From NCBI GenBank assembly GCA_963752965.1, contig CAVWAJ010000012.1, positions 124,001 to 188,000 of the forward strand: 64,000 bases of DNA, in the 5' to 3' direction. Below the pieces are notes generated by a model. That model saw only the letters and a list, made by a program, of their open reading frames with translations, searched no databases and was not told where the DNA came from. The translations under genes and the position numbers were made by a program. Below, one piece after another: positions 60,112-64,000 of the stretch (the stretch's first letter is position 1; each line of letters begins with the position of its first letter). Origin of the DNA: QHXW01 sp963752965. Its GTDB lineage: Bacteria > Acidobacteriota > Terriglobia > Bryobacterales > Bryobacteraceae.

Positions 60112-61331
60112 ACCAGCATCCCCGCGACACAAGCTGACATGAAATTGGCCATCGACCCTACTGCTACCGATTTTAAACCCAGCCTTGCCAAATCCCCCTT
60201 GCGATTGGGCGCGATGGCACCGATTCCACCGATCTGGATGGCGATACTGCTGAAGTTAGCGAATCCGCACAAAGCATATGTTGCGATTGTGAACGACCTG
60301 GGAGCGAGATGCGCTTTTAGCGGTCCGAGTTGCGTAAAAGCCACGAATTCGTTCAAAACGAGCCGTGTTCCCAACAAGTTGCCGATAGTGGCGCAATCAT
60401 CCCAGGCCACGCCTAACAACCAGGCGATGGGAGCGAACAGCCAGGCGAAAATTTGTTGCAAAGAAACGGGAAGCCAGTGCAGGCCAGGCAGCCCCCGGCC
60501 CCAGCCCAGAATTCCGTTGGCCATGGCAATCAACGCCAAAAAAGCAATCAGCATGGCGCCGATGTTTAATGCGAGGTGCAATCCGTCGCCCGCGCCCTGC
60601 GCCGCGGCGTCAATCACATTTACCGCGGTCTTCTCGACGCGCACTTCCACGCGCCCACCAGTCGCCGGCTTGCCGACCTCGGGCACGAACATTTTTGCCA
60701 GCATGATGGTCGCGGGAGCGGTCATGATGACCGCCGTCAGCAGGTGCTCCACTTGCACGCGCGCGATGATGACGTAGGCCGCCATCACCGAGCCCGAAAT
60801 GTGCGCCATTCCGCTCACCATGATGGTGAACAACTCCGATTCCGTCATGCCGGCGATAAACGGCTTGATGGTCAGCGGTGCTTCGGTCTGTCCCATGAAA
60901 ATGCTCGCCGCGACATTGAGCGATTCGGCGCCGCTCGCACCCATCACCTTTTGCATGGCTATAGCCATGACCTTGACGATGGCAGGCATGATTCCGAGGT
61001 AATAGAGGATCGAAAAAAATGAGGCGATGAAGATGACGATGGGGAGAATCTGAAAGGCGAATACCACGCCGAACGGACCGTTCTTGATGCCCAGCGGTCC
61101 GAAGACGAAATTGCTGCCAGCCTCGGAGAAGTTCAGCATGGCGTTGACGCCAATGCTCGCGACTTCGAAGACCTTTCGAAAGGGAGTTTTGAGAATTAGA
61201 ACCGCCAGCCCAAACTGTAAACCCAGGCCCCAAAGGAGCACGCGCAATTGGATGGAGCGGCGATGGGTCGAGAACAGATAACCCGCCGCCAGGATGACGA
61301 GGATTCCGAGCAGACCGGTGTAGCGGCCCAT
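60108..61331 (-). CDS. nupC: concentrative nucleoside transporter (CNT/NupC family)
   Basis: A 407-residue inner-membrane symporter importing nucleosides. Hydrophobic helices fill the protein; the substrate-site signatures FMGQTEAPLTIKPFIAGMTE and LNEFVAFTQLGPLK with TIATYALCGFANFSSIAIQI and GGIGAIAPNRKGDLARLG are those of CNT proteins. It lies between thymidine phosphorylase (44 bases away) and purine nucleoside phosphorylase (4-base overlap), which makes it the uptake component of the salvage operon. Confidence 0.93.
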   Translation of the reverse strand: MGRYTGLLGILVILAAGYLFSTHRRSIQLRVLLWGLGLQFGLAVLILKTPFRKVFEVASIGVNAMLNFSEAGSNFVFGPLGIKNGPFGVVFAFQILPIVIFIASFFSILYYLGIMPAIVKVMAIAMQKVMGASGAESLNVAASIFMGQTEAPLTIKPFIAGMTESELFTIMVSGMAHISGSVMAAYVIIARVQVEHLLTAVIMTAPATIMLAKMFVPEVGKPATGGRVEVRVEKTAVNVIDAAAQGAGDGLHLALNIGAMLIAFLALIAMANGILGWGRGLPGLHWLPVSLQQIFAWLFAPIAWLLGVAWDDCATIGNLLGTRLVLNEFVAFTQLGPLKAHLAPRSFTIATYALCGFANFSSIAIQIGGIGAIAPNRKGDLARLGLKSVAVGSMANFMSACVAGMLV

Positions 61332-61375
61332 TTAGTGCGCGGCGCGAGGTCCAGCCCGGCGGGGCGGCGCGGAAG

Positions 61376-62680
61376 TCATCCCACCACCTCAAGAATCAAC
61401 TCACGGTCCTCCGCCTTCTGCCCAGATACGCGGAACGCGCCTTCCACCAATTCGGCGGCTTCCTCCACGTGTTCTTCGTGAGTGTAGTAGAGGCGGCACA
61501 GCACCGCACCGGCATCCACCTTCTCGCCGACTTTCACTTCGAGGATCACGCCCACCGCGGGATCGATGCGATCATCCTTCCGGTCACGGCCCGCGCCCAA
61601 CAGCGTGGAAGCGCGCCCAACATCTTCGGCTTCGATGGCGCTGACGTATCCGGCGCGCGGCGAGGCGATCTCGCGCATGCCGGTGGCGTTGGGCAGCAAC
61701 TCGAACTTATCCAGCGCCTGGGGATTGCCGCCCTGCGCCTGAATCACCTGCTTGAACTTGCGATAGCCGGAACCATCCACCAGCTTCGTCTCGGCGAGAT
61801 GGCGAGCCTCCTCGAGCGTCGGCGTGATCTTGGCCAGGAAAATCATGCGGGACGCGAGTTCCAGACTGAGCCGCGTGAGATCGGGCGGACCCTGGTTCAT
61901 GAGCGTTTGCGAAACTTCCATTACTTCGAGAGCGTTGCCCACCGCGTATCCGAGCGGCTGGTTCATATCCGTAATCAGGGCTTGTACGCGCTTATCCACG
62001 CGCCGTCCGATGCCCACCATCATTTGCGCCAGCCGCCGCGCGTCGACTTGCTTCTTGATGAACGCGCCGCTCCCCACCTTCACATCGAGGACCAAAGCGT
62101 CCAGACCTTCGGCCAGTTTCTTCGACATGATGGAGGACGCAATCAGCGCAATCGACTCCACCGTGGCCGTGACATCACGCAGGCTGTAGAGCTTGCCATC
62201 GGCCGGCGCCACCTGTTCGGACTGTCCGATAAAGACCAGTCCGATCTCGCTCAACTGCGCGCGCACCTGGTCCACGGTGAGATCCGTGCGAAACCCCGGA
62301 ATGGATTCCAGCTTGTCGAGCGTGCCACCGGTATGCCCGAGCGCGCGGCCCGACATCATGGGCACCACCACGCCGGCCGCAGCGGCGAGCGGCGCAACGA
62401 TGAGGCTGGTCTTGTCGCCCACGCCGCCGGTCGAGTGCTTATCGACCTTGACGCCGGGGATCCCCGAGAGATCCACAGTCTCGCCGGAACGGATCATGAT
62501 ATCCGTCAGCGTGCTGACTTCGCGGTCGGTCATGCCCTCAAAAAACACGGCCATCAGGAACGCGGACATTTGATAGTCCGGTATCTCGCCTCGGGTATAC
62601 CCGTCAACCAGATAGGAAATCTCTGCGGAATCCAGTTCCTCGCCGTCGCGCTTCCGTCGGATCAAATCAACTGTACGCAT
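61376..62680 (-). CDS. deoA: thymidine/pyrimidine-nucleoside phosphorylase
   Basis: A 434-residue enzyme splitting thymidine (and possibly uridine) with phosphate. Motifs: ISYLVDGYTRGEIPDYQMSA, GVKVDKHSTGGVGDKTSL (phosphate and substrate), MSGRALGHTGGTLDKLESIP, and LDVKVGSGAFIKKQVDARRL. I cannot separate the thymidine-specific from the dual-specific type by eye. It is the first gene of the nucleoside-salvage operon; 166 bases separate its start from the divergent nucleotidyltransferase gene. Confidence 0.93.
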   Translation of the reverse strand: MRTVDLIRRKRDGEELDSAEISYLVDGYTRGEIPDYQMSAFLMAVFFEGMTDREVSTLTDIMIRSGETVDLSGIPGVKVDKHSTGGVGDKTSLIVAPLAAAAGVVVPMMSGRALGHTGGTLDKLESIPGFRTDLTVDQVRAQLSEIGLVFIGQSEQVAPADGKLYSLRDVTATVESIALIASSIMSKKLAEGLDALVLDVKVGSGAFIKKQVDARRLAQMMVGIGRRVDKRVQALITDMNQPLGYAVGNALEVMEVSQTLMNQGPPDLTRLSLELASRMIFLAKITPTLEEARHLAETKLVDGSGYRKFKQVIQAQGGNPQALDKFELLPNATGMREIASPRAGYVSAIEAEDVGRASTLLGAGRDRKDDRIDPAVGVILEVKVGEKVDAGAVLCRLYYTHEEHVEEAAELVEGAFRVSGQKAEDRELILEVVG

Positions 62681-62846
62681 GGAAATGAGACACCTAGGCT
62701 AACATCTTAAGGCACTGAAAGTAAAGGAATAGCTCGGTGTTCTTTCCCACAGTAGCAGCACCAATCGAGCGATTTTGCATCACACGGCGCGAGCCGAGCG
62801 GCGGAAATGGTAAGCTGACAGCGCTCGACGGAAGTCGCTCCACGCC

Positions 62847-63347
62847 ATGAATGCCGCCCCAATTTTGATCCGAGTCGCGCGAGTTCTCCGGGAGACCGGC
62901 CTGGAGGCCATTATGATCGGCAACGCTGCCGCCGCCTTGCAGGGCGTGCCGGTTACGACTGTCGATGTCGATTTTTTGTTTCGAAAAACACCGGCGAACC
63001 TGCGAAAACTGAAGGCGATGGCTCGCGCATTGAGTGCTGTAATTTTACGGCCTTACTATCCGGTTTCCGATCTCTTTCGCCTGGCCGCCGACGACGAATC
63101 CCTGCAACTGGACTTCATGGCGATGATCCACGGGGCGCGATCCTACAACAGCGTGAAGAGCCGGGCGATTTCTGTGGACATCGGCGGCGAGAAAATTCTA
63201 GTGGCGGCGCTGTCTGATATCATCGCCAGTAAGCGGGCGGCCAATCGTCCGCGCGACCGGGCGGTGCTCGATGTCCTCACCAAGACGCTCAAGGAACAGA
63301 AAGCCATCGCGCGCCGAGAAACTAAAGGCACTGAAGGTGGAAAGTGA
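62847..63347 (+). CDS. nucleotidyltransferase-like protein
   Basis: A 166-residue protein of the minimal or DUF6036-like nucleotidyltransferase type: GLEAIMIGNAAAALQGVPVT (glycine-rich loop), TTVDVDFLFRKTPANLRKLK (the DxD metal pair) and SVDIGGEKILVAALSDIIAS, KRAANRPRDRAVLDVLTKTL at the end. The pattern of a GG/GNAA loop followed by TxDxD is shared with many toxin-antitoxin or resistance nucleotidyltransferases. A small frame overlaps its 3' end. Confidence 0.75.
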   Translation: MNAAPILIRVARVLRETGLEAIMIGNAAAALQGVPVTTVDVDFLFRKTPANLRKLKAMARALSAVILRPYYPVSDLFRLAADDESLQLDFMAMIHGARSYNSVKSRAISVDIGGEKILVAALSDIIASKRAANRPRDRAVLDVLTKTLKEQKAIARRETKGTEGGK

Positions 63348-63450
63348 ACTCGGGTTGCGCGATCAGATTCGCCGCCTTCTGGCCAAGCCGCCCGGAGAGC
63401 GCACGCACTTCCTGCGGAAGCGTGTCGGCATCGGTTCGACGTGCTTGTAA
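63271..63450 (+). CDS. small basic protein overlapping the nucleotidyltransferase gene
   Basis: A 59-codon frame from ATG 63271, overlapping the previous gene by 77 bases in another frame. RAEKLKALKVESELGLRDQI and RRLLAKPPGERTHFLRKRVG are protein-like, with a Pro-Pro-Gly-Glu-Arg-Thr-His-Phe-Leu-Arg stretch. It could be the partner of the nucleotidyltransferase, as in two-gene antitoxin/toxin layouts, but no family is recognised. Confidence 0.5.
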   Translation: MSSPRRSRNRKPSRAEKLKALKVESELGLRDQIRRLLAKPPGERTHFLRKRVGIGSTCL

Positions 63451-63471
63451 GCAGCGATTGATAGCCGCGGT

Positions 63472-64000
63472 TCAGCGCTCCGAGATCGGGACGCGATACT
63501 CGCCACGGAAGATATCCGCGAATAGCGCGAGGATCTCGTCGTGCAGAAGGCCGTTATCCACGAGGAGATCGGGACCGCGAAGCTGCTGAGGCTCTCCGTG
63601 CATGCCGGAATATTTGCCGCCGGCTTCCGCCACGAGTAGCCGGCCGGCGGCCATATCCCAGGGATTCAAACCGAACTCCCAGAATGCATCGAGGCGGCCA
63701 CAAGCCACGTAGGCTAAATCGATCGCAGCCGATCCGCAGCGGCGCACACCGTGCGTCACCATGCCCATCTGGTAATAGAAATGAATGTTGATGCTCAGGT
63801 GGCGTTTGCGGCTGGGAAAGCCGGTTGCGACGAGCGCGTCGGCGAGCTTCGCGGCCTTCGAAACATGAATGCGATTGCCGTTTAAGAATGCCCCGGCTCC
63901 GCGCTCCGCGGTGAACAGCTCGTTGTGAATCGGGTCGAAGACCACGCCGGCAACCAGCTCGCCCTGCTGTTCGAGCGCTAGCGTTACGTTGAAACACGGG
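63472..64000 (-). CDS. inositol monophosphatase family protein (5' end outside window)
   Basis: The frame runs off the right edge; the visible 175 codons give FNVTLALEQQGELVAGVVFD, PIHNELFTAERGAGAFLNGN, VATGFPSRKRH, CGSAAIDLAYVACGRLDAFW and GLNPWDMAAGRLLVAEAGGK. WDMAAG is the second metal-binding signature of the family; the first (DPLDGTxNF) lies beyond the window. The enzyme hydrolyses inositol phosphates or related sugar phosphates with Mg2+. Confidence 0.9.
   Translation of the reverse strand, partial: PCFNVTLALEQQGELVAGVVFDPIHNELFTAERGAGAFLNGNRIHVSKAAKLADALVATGFPSRKRHLSINIHFYYQMGMVTHGVRRCGSAAIDLAYVACGRLDAFWEFGLNPWDMAAGRLLVAEAGGKYSGMHGEPQQLRGPDLLVDNGLLHDEILALFADIFRGEYRVPISER

Noticed and set aside
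61469..62710. Plus-strand frame of 413 codons opposite thymidine phosphorylase
   Set aside because: A shadow frame in GC-rich sequence; the minus strand carries every signature of the phosphorylase.

Overview
The window reads as a chromosomal segment of an acidobacterium, probably of the Bryobacterales/Solibacter type. This is an inference from gene content: the end of a VWFA-related acidobacterial protein, a DUF5818 protein, scraps of an acidobacterial ABC permease and of a winged-helix regulator, a carboxypeptidase-regulatory-like protein and high GC. Housekeeping blocks are separated by an unusually dense set of mobile elements and decayed genes.

Layout. 1-3738: gamma-glutamyltransferase, DUF72 protein and a short-chain dehydrogenase. 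3788-7640: a tRNA-Val(GAC) gene followed by a small integrative element (tyrosine recombinase, frameshifted DUF3987 protein, CHC2 zinc-finger primase-like protein, excisionase-like regulator). 7714-18340: a DDE transposase, a DUF5818 protein, beta-carbonic anhydrase, an IS630 element, clpP, a Cys-rich choice-of-anchor protein, an orphan omega-like subunit, a 312-bp MITE-like element and a broken IS6-type element, with many gene scraps between them. 18382-27908: a two-spacer CRISPR array and a complete type I-G (formerly I-U) cas operon on the minus strand (cas3, csx17/cas8, csb1/cas7, csb2/cas5-cas6, cas2, cas4-cas1 fusion).

28184-47985: the most notable feature, a 19.8-kb casposon. It has 82-bp terminal inverted repeats and a flanking direct repeat of up to 16 bp. 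It encodes a solo Cas1 (casposase) with a C-terminal zinc ribbon and helix-turn-helix tail, a family B DNA polymerase interrupted by one frameshift, an HNH-type endonuclease, HTH proteins, an MmcB-like nuclease and an XRE regulator. The cargo includes a trypsin-like protease, TPR proteins, membrane proteins and an MBL-fold hydrolase with tightly linked unknown genes. An IS256-family element has inserted into the cargo. A second, standalone copy of the casposase HTH tail follows the casposase gene. The casposon lies directly upstream of the cas operon, so a CRISPR Cas1 and a transposon Cas1 sit about 20 kb apart.

48220-64000: a carbamoyltransferase/DUF5989/SxtJ/SGNH-hydrolase cluster; a decayed second copy of the C-terminal half of the same PolB family (52645-53405), which suggests an older related element; an IS5-family insertion that truncates a carboxypeptidase-regulatory-like gene; a tightly overlapping nucleoside-salvage operon (thymidine phosphorylase, CNT nucleoside transporter, purine nucleoside phosphorylase, cytidine deaminase, amidohydrolase); a nucleotidyltransferase-like gene with a small overlapping gene; and the end of an inositol monophosphatase gene.
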